64,000 nucleotides of DNA. It comes from Mycolicibacterium mageritense. Lineage in GTDB: Bacteria > Actinomycetota > Actinomycetes > Mycobacteriales > Mycobacteriaceae. Position numbers and translations under genes: made by a program. Below are positions 1 to 7,118 of the stretch, one piece after another (the first letter of the stretch is position 1; every line of letters begins with the position of its first letter). The notes under the pieces are model-generated. The model had not been told where the DNA came from. It was given only the letters and a program-made list of their open reading frames with translations, and searched no databases. The stretch lies in the NCBI RefSeq assembly GCF_010727475.1, contig NZ_AP022567.1, forward strand, positions 2,666,001 through 2,730,000. Reading direction: 5' to 3'.

Positions 1-2
1 CG

Positions 3-65
3 TGGCCGCGACCCATGGCCGGTCCCGCGCCCTCGTCAACCGCAACCCTGGGAGGTTCATCGTGA
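3..65 (+). CDS. C-terminal tail of an upstream gene (partial)
   Basis: Frame 3 is open from the window edge and stops at TGA 63-65. That stop overlaps the GTG start at 62-64 of the next gene in the GTGA arrangement typical of coupled actinobacterial operons. Only about 20 residues (Pro/Ser/Thr-rich) are visible, so no function can be assigned. The other frames are also open across this short stretch, so the call rests on the overlap alone. Confidence 0.3.
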   Translation, partial: WPRPMAGPAPSSTATLGGSS

Positions 66-826
66 AGATTGTGATCATCGGCGGCCGTGGACTGATCGGC
101 GGCAAGGTGGCGGCTCAGCTCAGCACACAGGGACACGATGTGCTCGTCGCCTCACGCCGATCAGGTGTCGATTCGCTCACCGGCGAGGGTCTCGCCGCCG
201 CTGTTGCCGGCGCGGATGTCGTTGTCGACGTCGCCGATTCGCCGTTGTTCGACGATGAGCCGGTGATGCACTTCTTCACGACCGCGACCACGAATCTTCT
301 TTCTGCCGAACGCGAAGCGGGGGTCGGTCATCACGTCGCGTTGTCGGTGGTGGGCGCGGAGAAGATGCCGGACAGCGGGTACAACACCGCGAAAGCAGTT
401 CAGGAACGGCTGATCGCAGGTTCGGATCGGCCGTATTCGATAGTGCGGGCAACTCCGTTCTTCGAATTCGCACTCGCCTTGGCTGATTCCGCGACCGACG
501 GGGACATCGTCAGGCTGCCACCCGCGCTGTTCCGTCCGATCGCCGCCGACGATGTGGCGACGGCCGTGGCCCGCGCGGCGGTTGCGCCGCCTACCAACGC
601 GATCACGGAGATCGCCGGGCCTGAGGCCATGGGGATGGACGACTTTGTGCGCATGGGCCTAGCCGCCAACAGTGATCGGCGTCAGGTCGTGACCGAACCA
701 CGAGCACCGTACTTCGGTGCGGTGATCGATGATCGCACCCTCGCACCCGACGACAACGCCACGATCTTCACCACTCGGTACTCCGAATGGATCGACGCCG
801 CCTCCGACCGCCGCCAGGGAACGTGA
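62..826 (+). CDS. NmrA-like / atypical SDR NAD(P)-binding protein
   Basis: A 254-residue cytoplasmic protein of the NAD(P)-binding NmrA/atypical SDR class. The first strand and glycine loop are at residues 3-13 (IVIIGGRGLIG), and a YxxxK pair is at Tyr107/Lys111 (YNTAK). These proteins act as NAD(P)-dependent reductases or as redox-sensing NAD(P) binders, and the sequence does not decide between them. I chose GTG 62 because GGGAGG lies at 50-55 and the Rossmann strand starts at once; an upstream GTG at 2 adds an unconserved leader. It heads, within the window, an operon with two cupins, an SDR, a GNAT and an LLM enzyme. Confidence 0.8.
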   Translation: MKIVIIGGRGLIGGKVAAQLSTQGHDVLVASRRSGVDSLTGEGLAAAVAGADVVVDVADSPLFDDEPVMHFFTTATTNLLSAEREAGVGHHVALSVVGAEKMPDSGYNTAKAVQERLIAGSDRPYSIVRATPFFEFALALADSATDGDIVRLPPALFRPIAADDVATAVARAAVAPPTNAITEIAGPEAMGMDDFVRMGLAANSDRRQVVTEPRAPYFGAVIDDRTLAPDDNATIFTTRYSEWIDAASDRRQGT

Positions 827-841
827 AGGGAGAGACGGTCG

Positions 842-1708
842 ATGATCGACTCAGAATCAGAATCGACAATGACCGTGCTGCAGGAAGTGCGGTCACCGTC
901 GATTCCCGCGAACGCCCACGTGCTGACCGTCCTCGTCAGCCATCCACCTGGTGCCGCGGGTTACCCGCCGCATCGGCTGCCCGGCGGCCCCGGATTCGGC
1001 TACATGATCGACGGCGAGATGTTGTTCGAGATCGAGGGAGAAGCGCCACGTGTTCTCCGCGCCGGTGACGCGTTCTGGGGATCCGGTGGCGATGTGATCC
1101 ACTATCGGGACGCCAACAACCGCGCCGACATTCCCTGCAGCTTCGTCCTCACCTTGCTGTGTGCACCCGGACGTCCGGTGCTGGAACCGGTTACGGACGA
1201 GGATCTGCAGCATCGAAAGCCCCAGCGCGTCAGCGCAATCAGCGCGAGCGCCAGCTCTGATGACGAGCGCAAACGTCAATGGCGCGAGGTCACGCGTGAG
1301 CTGGTGTTGACCGGGGCCACTGCGACGGTCGCAGTACCCGCCCCGCAAGCGCACGCCTCGATGTCGATCAGCGTGAAAGGCAAGGCGCTGTCGGAAGACC
1401 TGTTGCTCGCCACCACCGGGAACGTCGCCATGCCCTCCGTCGACGACAACACAGACACCTACACCCGCTCCATGAGCGTGGTACCGATGCGACTCGACGT
1501 ACTCAGCCAGGTGCCCGAGATCTCCGTTCTGGCACACGGCATGACCGAGCCGGCCGAACTTCGGTTGGTGGTCGAATTGGCTGCGCGAAACCCGCAGAAC
1601 CACACCGCCTCCGTGCTGAGGTGCGAATTCGACTCCGTGCGCCTCGATCCGCAGGCTCCGCTCGCACGCCTAGAGTTCGAGCCGCAACATGTCGAATCGC
1701 GCCGGTAG
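842..1708 (+). CDS. Cupin-domain protein with unknown C-terminal domain
   Basis: 288 residues. Residues about 25-110 form a cupin barrel: His44, a Pro/Gly-rich stretch (RLPGGPGFGY), Glu59 in the GE turn, and a second motif ending near His87 (GDVIHY). These are the usual metal-binding positions, so a metal-dependent oxygenase, isomerase or ligand-binding role is possible. Residues 130-288 match nothing I recognise. The start ATG 842 has GGGAGAG 829-835 upstream. It lies 15 nt after the NmrA-like gene and 46 nt before an SDR, in one operon. The second cupin (2569-3099) is a shorter, different subtype. Confidence 0.75.
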   Translation: MIDSESESTMTVLQEVRSPSIPANAHVLTVLVSHPPGAAGYPPHRLPGGPGFGYMIDGEMLFEIEGEAPRVLRAGDAFWGSGGDVIHYRDANNRADIPCSFVLTLLCAPGRPVLEPVTDEDLQHRKPQRVSAISASASSDDERKRQWREVTRELVLTGATATVAVPAPQAHASMSISVKGKALSEDLLLATTGNVAMPSVDDNTDTYTRSMSVVPMRLDVLSQVPEISVLAHGMTEPAELRLVVELAARNPQNHTASVLRCEFDSVRLDPQAPLARLEFEPQHVESRR

Positions 1709-1754
1709 CGCCCGCGCTGCGGCAAATCACCCAGAGCCGAGGAGAGGACCGAGT

Positions 1755-2525
1755 ATGCACTTTGACGCCAAGAAGGTGATCGTGGTCGGCGGAAGCGCCG
1801 GTATAGGGCGGCAAGTCGCCGTGGACGTCGTCGAAGGCGGCGGTAGCGCTGTGATCGTCGGGAACTCGAAAACGCGGGTCGACGACACCGTCGCCGAGCT
1901 CACGAGCCGGGGTGGCCGAGCCTGGGGAATCGCCGCCGAGTTGACTGACCGCGCGGCTGTCACTGATGTGGGGCGCACGCTATCCGAGCAGCACACCGAC
2001 GCGACCCTGCTGGTCAATTCGGCCGGATTCTTCATCCCCAAGGCGTTTCTGGAGTACGACGCGCGGGATTACGACTCGTACATGGAGCTCAACTACGCGC
2101 TGTTCTTCCTGACACAGACGGTCGTCGAGGGCATGGTCGGCCGTGGGGAGGGCGGCTCGATCGTCAACATCGGCAGCATGTGGGGCCATCAGGCACTGGG
2201 CGTGACCCCATCGTCGGGTCACTCGATGCAGAAGGCGGGGCTTCATGCGTTGACCCATAACCTGGCGATAGAGCTTGCCGAGTACAGGATCCGCGTGAAC
2301 GCGGTGGCTCCGGCCGCCGTCAAGACACCAGCTGTCGAGCGGTGGATCCCGAAGGACGAGATCGACGCCACGCTCGATACGTTCGCACCGCTTCACCCAC
2401 TGGGACGAGTCGGCACCCCCACCGATGTCGCGAATGCCATCACCTTTCTGCTGTCCGAGCGAGCAAGTTGGATCACCGGCGCAATCCTCAACGTCGACGG
2501 TGGGGTGATGGCCGGCCGCAACTGA
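1755..2525 (+). CDS. SDR-family oxidoreductase paralogue with His in place of catalytic Tyr
   Basis: 256-residue classical short-chain dehydrogenase. The cofactor loop GGSAGIG is at residues 12-18, the active-site Ser is about residue 141 (NIGSMW), and the usual YxxxK reads His156-S-M-Q-Lys160. The codon is CAC at 2220-2222. The paralogue at 14533-15309 is nearly identical through this block and keeps Tyr. The C-terminal SDR signature (ASWITGAILNVDGG) is intact. The start ATG 1755 has GGAGAGG at 1741-1747. The family catalyses NAD(P)H-linked carbonyl/alcohol conversion. With His at the proton-donor position this copy may be inactive, altered or regulatory; that is inference. Confidence 0.88.
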   Translation: MHFDAKKVIVVGGSAGIGRQVAVDVVEGGGSAVIVGNSKTRVDDTVAELTSRGGRAWGIAAELTDRAAVTDVGRTLSEQHTDATLLVNSAGFFIPKAFLEYDARDYDSYMELNYALFFLTQTVVEGMVGRGEGGSIVNIGSMWGHQALGVTPSSGHSMQKAGLHALTHNLAIELAEYRIRVNAVAPAAVKTPAVERWIPKDEIDATLDTFAPLHPLGRVGTPTDVANAITFLLSERASWITGAILNVDGGVMAGRN

Positions 2526-2568
2526 CGGGTTGTGGCAACAGGGACGAGAGGTTCAGGAGGACAGAGCA

Positions 2569-3099
2569 GTGACCAGCGACATCTTGAGGCCAGGCGGCCC
2601 GGCGGCCCGGTATGTCGGCCGAACCGAAGGCAAGTCGGTGTTCCTCGGGACGGTCGGCGTCCGGCACATCGTCAACAGGGTTGAGGCACAGGGACGGTTC
2701 TCGGTCCTCGAGCATCCGATGTCACCGCGCGCGCTCGCCGCAGCACTTCACCGCCACCACGACGAAGACGAGTACAGCTGGATAATCGAGGGACGCGTAG
2801 GAGCCCTGCTCGGTGACGAGGTGATCTACGGCGGGCCCGGCGACTTCATCTTCAAACCGCGAGGCCAATGGCACACCTTCTGGAATGCCGGCGATGAACC
2901 CGCCCGCGTCCTTGAGATCATCTCCCCCGCAGGGTTTGAGGAGTTCTTCGATGAGCTTGCTGCCCTCGGCGGGGTCGACGGGATACCGGCAGAAGCCCTG
3001 GACGCCCTCTGTGCGAAGTACGCACTCGACATGGATGTCGACAGTATTCCCGAGCTGTGCAAGCGCTTTGACGTGAAGTTCCCCGGTGAACCCATTTGA
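2569..3099 (+). CDS. Cupin 2 domain protein
   Basis: 176-residue single-domain cupin. The first motif contains the HRHHDEDEY cluster with a downstream G-x(5)-GD turn, and the second ends in GQWHTFWNAG, so the metal-binding His/Glu set is present. The C-terminal 60 residues are helical and resemble quercetinase/pirin-neighbour cupins found next to SDRs. GTG 2569 is chosen because AGGAGG at 2555-2560 is well spaced; a TTG at 2530 would give a leader lacking a ribosome site. It lies between the SDR and the GNAT of the same operon. Substrate unknown. Confidence 0.82.
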   Translation: MTSDILRPGGPAARYVGRTEGKSVFLGTVGVRHIVNRVEAQGRFSVLEHPMSPRALAAALHRHHDEDEYSWIIEGRVGALLGDEVIYGGPGDFIFKPRGQWHTFWNAGDEPARVLEIISPAGFEEFFDELAALGGVDGIPAEALDALCAKYALDMDVDSIPELCKRFDVKFPGEPI

Positions 3100-3142
3100 T
3101 CCGGACGAAGAACCCACCGTAGTGAGTCGGAGGGAGACTTCG

Positions 3143-3730
3143 ATGTGCGACAGCGCCCACGTTCAGATGGTCGCGGGAACCGACGAGTTGATCACCAGGC
3201 GGCTGCGGCTGCGCCCATGGACGCGTGGCGATGCCGAAGCGGCGCTGGCCATCTTCGGCCGTCGGGAAGTCGCGCGATGGCTGGTCCCGGCCATGCCTCG
3301 CGTGGACGAGGTCGGCGATATGCGCCGCCTGCTGGACCAGTGGATCACCGAACACGATGAGTCCGAGCAGGCATCGGGTCATTGGGCGATCGAGATCCGC
3401 GACAGCGACTGCGTCGTTGGGGCGGTTTCCCTGCTCCCGCTGCCACCCGGCAGGACTGATCTCGAAATCGGCTGGCAAGTTGCTCCCGCGGCATGGGGGC
3501 ACGGTTACGGTGCCGAGGCCGGCCACGCGGTGGCGCACCAGGCCTTCGCCAATGGGGTATCGGAGGTGTTTGCGGTGGTGCGTCCGGGCAATGTCCGAGG
3601 TGTGGCAACCGCACGCCGCGTCGGAATGGAGTGGGTCGGCGAGACCGACAAGTACTACGGCCTCACACTGCAGGTTTACCGACTCACCGCGCCCGATCTG
3701 GATTATCCCGAACCCGCCGCACCTCGATGA
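3143..3730 (+). CDS. GNAT-family N-acetyltransferase
   Basis: 195 residues, RimJ/RimL-like GNAT fold. It opens with the typical TRRLRLRPWTRGDAEA strand-helix, has the acetyl-CoA pyrophosphate loop AAWGHGYGAEAG near the middle, and ends with the N-x(3)-A-x(2)-VGM helix seen in this group. It would transfer acetyl from acetyl-CoA to an amine of a small molecule, antibiotic or protein N terminus. ATG 3143 has GGAGGGAG at 3129-3136. A GTG at 3086 overlapping the cupin is possible but has no ribosome site. Fifth gene of the 62-4694 operon. Confidence 0.85.
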   Translation: MCDSAHVQMVAGTDELITRRLRLRPWTRGDAEAALAIFGRREVARWLVPAMPRVDEVGDMRRLLDQWITEHDESEQASGHWAIEIRDSDCVVGAVSLLPLPPGRTDLEIGWQVAPAAWGHGYGAEAGHAVAHQAFANGVSEVFAVVRPGNVRGVATARRVGMEWVGETDKYYGLTLQVYRLTAPDLDYPEPAAPR

Positions 3731-3776
3731 CATCGAGCGTGGACACCTGTTGCGCGAAGCAAAGGAGATCGAGCAC

Positions 3777-4694
3777 ATGTCGACCGGAGTCGTGTTGTTT
3801 GCCGACCCACACGCAACCAATCGCGTCGATGACATGGTGGCGCAGGCCGGCCGCGCGTACGAGCTCGGCGTCCGCCAAGTTTGGCTGAGCCAGAACAACG
3901 ATCATGATGCGATCGCGCTCGCGGCATTGATCGGCGCGGCCGTACCGGGGCTCGGTGTGGGCACGGCAGTGGTACCGATCAACCCGCGTCATCCGTTGAT
4001 CGTCGCGCCGCTGGCGCAGACAGCGCAGGCTGCGACGCACGGTAATTTCAGTCTCGGTCTTGGATTGGGTGGTCACGAGCCCGAGCGGCGGGCCTTCGGA
4101 GCGTCGTGGTCCAATTCGATTGCCCGCCTTCGCGAGCACTTGACGGTGCTGAGGTCCATTTTTGATACCGGCGCAGTCGACTTCTGCGGCACCGAGATCA
4201 GCGCGCAGCCCGGATGGCCCGTCCGAGTCCCCGGGGGTGCGCCGGTGCCGGTGTACGTGGCCGCCATGGGCCCAAAAGCGCTGCAGGTCACCGGCGAACT
4301 GGCCGACGGTACGCTGCCCTATCTCGCGGGGCCGCGGACCATTGCCGAGTTCATCGAACCGACCATCGCGAAGTCCGCGGCCGAGGCTGGGCGGCCGAAG
4401 CCCAGGATCATCGCGCAAGTGCCCGCGCTCCTGTCCGACGACACCGATGCCGCGCGAAACTTCGCGGCTGAGCAGTTGAGTTTCTATGAGCCCATTCCGT
4501 CGTATCGGAAAGTGATTGCGCGAGAAGGTGTCACCGGTGCAGCAGAACTTGCCGCAGTGGGTTCGCCGGAATCGGTGCGGCGTCAACTTCAGCGGTATCT
4601 GGACGCCGGTGCGACGGATCTCGTGCTCAGCGGACTGGCCTGGACGGACGCGCGCGCAGCCGAGGAACTCTGGGCTTTCACAGGATCGCTCTGA
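3777..4694 (+). CDS. LLM-class flavin/F420-dependent oxidoreductase
   Basis: 305-residue luciferase-like TIM-barrel enzyme. Visible features are the AYELGVRQVWLSQ strand, the GTAVVPINPRHP segment that lines the cofactor site, GLGLGGHEPE, and the C-terminal G-x-P-E-x-V-R-x-Q-L-x-R-Y-x-D-A-G-A block. Mycobacterial members mostly use F420 and oxidise or reduce hydrophobic or reactive substrates. ATG 3777 has AAAGGAG at 3761-3767. It closes the first operon; the next 246 nt hold two repeated operators. Confidence 0.86.
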   Translation: MSTGVVLFADPHATNRVDDMVAQAGRAYELGVRQVWLSQNNDHDAIALAALIGAAVPGLGVGTAVVPINPRHPLIVAPLAQTAQAATHGNFSLGLGLGGHEPERRAFGASWSNSIARLREHLTVLRSIFDTGAVDFCGTEISAQPGWPVRVPGGAPVPVYVAAMGPKALQVTGELADGTLPYLAGPRTIAEFIEPTIAKSAAEAGRPKPRIIAQVPALLSDDTDAARNFAAEQLSFYEPIPSYRKVIAREGVTGAAELAAVGSPESVRRQLQRYLDAGATDLVLSGLAWTDARAAEELWAFTGSL

Positions 4695-4725
4695 GCCGGC
4701 CCGAGGCGTCGGCATCAGCCTAGGC

Positions 4726-4745
4726 GCGGACTATATAGTCCATTA
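4726..4745. promoter_or_regulatory. Operator copy 1 upstream of flavodoxin gene
   Basis: Contains the perfect 14-bp palindrome GGACTATATAGTCC (4728-4741) followed by ATTA. With copy 2 at 4845-4864 it shares GCGGAC, three of six central bases and GTCCATTA (17 of 20 positions). The size and shape are those of a TetR- or MarR-class operator. No such regulator is encoded beside it. Confidence 0.65.
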
Positions 4746-4844
4746 ATTCCGTCGGCAGGCGCCGTGGAAGTGCGCCAAATGGGCGTTGCTGTCCGGGTGA
4801 TGGCCGTCCGGCGTCCGTTGCGCCAATTCGGTAGCCAGCTTAGT

Positions 4845-4864
4845 GCGGACCAAATCGTCCATTA
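4845..4864. promoter_or_regulatory. Operator copy 2 upstream of flavodoxin gene
   Basis: GCGGAC-CAAATC-GTCCATTA, in the same orientation as copy 1 and offset from it by 119 bp. The GGAC/GTCC arms are kept, while the centre is less symmetric. The copy lies 77 bp before the GTG of the flavodoxin gene, so a dimer bound here would cover or flank its promoter. Confidence 0.6.
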
Positions 4865-4940
4865 TGATGGTGCCGTCCGGTGCCGAACGAGCGACGCCGG
4901 GGCTTAGCCGTGATGGACTCCAGCGAAAGGACGGCGCAAG

Positions 4941-5546
4941 GTGGCAACTGTCGCTATCGTGGCGCACTCGCGAGCGGGAAACACCTGGCGCCTGGCCGAG
5001 GCGGTCGGCGAGGGCGCCCGCGCCATGGGTGCGCGCATTCAACTGGTCCGCATCGACGACGATGGTGCCGTCGAGGAGGCCGGGTGGGGCACGCTGGCCG
5101 CTGCTGACGGCATCATCTTCGGCTGCCCCACCCACATGGGCGGCCCGTCGTGGCAGTTCAAACGGTTTGCCGACTCTACTATTCGCGCGTGGCGGTCCAC
5201 CCAGTGGCGCGACAAACTCGCAGGCGGGTTCACCAACTCGACCGGGATGAGCGGCGACAAGTTCTCCACCCTGACGTACCTGTGGACGCTCGCGATGCAA
5301 CAGGGCATGGTGTGGATCGGCTCGGGTATGAAGCCGGCCATCGCCTACGACAAGTCCGCCTCCCGCGAAAGCCTGAACTACGTAGGCGGTTACGGCGGGG
5401 CGATGGCCACCAACCCGTTCGATGATCCACAGGCGATGTCGCGCGCGGACCTGGCGACCGCAGCGGCCTTCGGGGAGCGCTTCGCCACCTTTCTGGCGAC
5501 CGGAAAAACGCCGAACACGCCGTACGTCGACTTCGCGAAAAACTGA
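4941..5546 (+). CDS. WrbA-like flavodoxin-fold NAD(P)H:quinone oxidoreductase
   Basis: 201 residues. The FMN phosphate loop is HSRAGNTWRLAEAV (residues 8-21), the second FMN loop is CPTHMGGPSWQFKRFAD, and the third is VGGYGGAMATNP, which together match the WrbA/NADPH-dependent FMN reductase family. Members reduce quinones by two electrons and so avoid semiquinone cycling. The start is GTG 4941; GCAAG lies just upstream and nothing better is nearby. Two copies of a 20-bp operator lie in the 246-nt leader region, so this gene is probably derepressed by an electrophile or quinone. Confidence 0.88.
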   Translation: MATVAIVAHSRAGNTWRLAEAVGEGARAMGARIQLVRIDDDGAVEEAGWGTLAAADGIIFGCPTHMGGPSWQFKRFADSTIRAWRSTQWRDKLAGGFTNSTGMSGDKFSTLTYLWTLAMQQGMVWIGSGMKPAIAYDKSASRESLNYVGGYGGAMATNPFDDPQAMSRADLATAAAFGERFATFLATGKTPNTPYVDFAKN

Positions 5547-5607
5547 CTCCGCCAACGATCTGCTGGCTATCTACGTTGGCGTAGCCTTAGTATCGCTTTT
5601 GGGAGAC

Positions 5608-7044
5608 ATGACGCCATGGACGCGATCGCCTATGCACACCGAGACCGGGTCACCTAACCCGGTTGCCGGGTTGGATCTCCACCTGGATCGCCCCGGCGGC
5701 AAGGTGCGCGACGGTGTGATGGAAGCGATTCGCGATGCGATCCGCTCGGGGCGATTGGCGCCTGGCCTCCAGCTGCCGTCGAGTCGTGCGTTGGCCGCCG
5801 ACCTTGGTGTCGCGAGAAACACCGTGGCCAGTGCCTACGCCGAACTCATTGCCGAGGGCTGGCTGACATCGCAGCATGGCTCATGCACCTTGGTCGCTCA
5901 ACGCACTACCGAAGTCGTCCGGTCCGTTGCTCCACCCCCTTACCGACGACCGCTGCGCCGGCTGGACCACGACTTCCGACCAGGGCATCCGGACCTGGCG
6001 TCATTCCCGCGGACCGAGTGGAGCCGTGCGGTCAAGCGCGCGTTGAACGCTGCGCCGTTCGAGGCGTTCGGCTACTCCGACCCACAGGGGCGGCTGGAGC
6101 TTCGTGACGCCCTCGCGCAGTATCTTGCGCGCGCCAGGGGAGTCCGGGCTCATCCACGAAACATCGTCATCTGTAGTGGCGCGGCCGAAGGATTGAGCCT
6201 CGTGGCTCGCGCGCTGGCGGAGGCCGGAGTCGTTGCCCTTGCGGTTGAGGAATTCGGCCTCTACACACAGTGGGATTTGCTCACCAAAGCCGGATTACGG
6301 TGTCCGCCTTTGGCACTCGACTCAGACGGCGCCGACGTGACGGCACTCGGCGACATGGCAGAGGTGGGCGGCGTGCTGCTCACGCCGTCGCACCAGTTTC
6401 CCACCGGGGTGTCGTTGCATCCCGACCGCCGCGCCGCAGTCGTCGATTGGGCGCGACGAACGGGTGGCGTGATCGTCGAAGACGACTATGACGGCGAATT
6501 CCGATACGACCGCAGCCCTGTCGGGGCGCTACACGGCGTCGATCCCGACCATGTCGTCTATCTGGGTACAGCGAGCAAATCACTGGCGCCGGGACTTCGA
6601 CTCGGCTGGCTGGTGTTGCCGGACCGCCTTGTCGAAGCGGTGGTGCGGCAGATCGGTGAATACGGCGAGACGTCTGGGTTCGTGGACCAGTTGACGATGG
6701 CCGAGTTCATCGTTTCGGGTTCGTACGACAGGCACATTCGGACGATGCGCGTGCAGTACCGCCGCCGCCGCGAGGAACTGGTCAACGCCGTGGCCCGGTC
6801 GTCCCCGACCAGCACCGTGACGGGGATGCCCGCGGGTCTGCAGGTGATGATCGAGCTCGCCGACGGCGCCGAGAGTGCATTGTCTCGTCAGCTCGCATGG
6901 CGGCGGCTCGGCGTGGAGGGCCTTGATCGGTACCGCCATCCTGAAGCCGACACCGAGCGCGACGGTTTGGTGATCGGGTATGCCTCGCCCGCGCCGAGCG
7001 CATGGTCAGGGGCTTTGGACGCCCTGATCGGACTGCTGCCCTGA
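5608..7044 (+). CDS. MocR/PdxR-type GntR-aminotransferase fusion regulator
   Basis: 478 residues. The N-terminal GntR winged helix (about 30-95: RDGVMEAIRDAIRSGRLAPG ...) contains SRALAADLGVARNTVASAYAEL. It is joined to a fold-type I aminotransferase domain with DDYDGEF and the PLP-binding Lys324 in TASKSLAPGLRLGW. MocR proteins regulate PLP or amine/amino-acid genes and often their own promoter. ATG 5608 follows GGGAG, though spacing is short and ATG 5632 is an alternative. Upstream are an inverted repeat CTACG-TTGG-CGTAG (5571-5584) and TAGTAT (5588-5593) as a candidate -10. Confidence 0.88.
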   Translation: MTPWTRSPMHTETGSPNPVAGLDLHLDRPGGKVRDGVMEAIRDAIRSGRLAPGLQLPSSRALAADLGVARNTVASAYAELIAEGWLTSQHGSCTLVAQRTTEVVRSVAPPPYRRPLRRLDHDFRPGHPDLASFPRTEWSRAVKRALNAAPFEAFGYSDPQGRLELRDALAQYLARARGVRAHPRNIVICSGAAEGLSLVARALAEAGVVALAVEEFGLYTQWDLLTKAGLRCPPLALDSDGADVTALGDMAEVGGVLLTPSHQFPTGVSLHPDRRAAVVDWARRTGGVIVEDDYDGEFRYDRSPVGALHGVDPDHVVYLGTASKSLAPGLRLGWLVLPDRLVEAVVRQIGEYGETSGFVDQLTMAEFIVSGSYDRHIRTMRVQYRRRREELVNAVARSSPTSTVTGMPAGLQVMIELADGAESALSRQLAWRRLGVEGLDRYRHPEADTERDGLVIGYASPAPSAWSGALDALIGLLP

Positions 7045-7118
7045 AGGCGTGACTGGCCCAACCTCACGGCACCCAAGTGGCCCATGTTCGGCGCGGTACC
7101 ACGATTAGCGTTCAGAGC

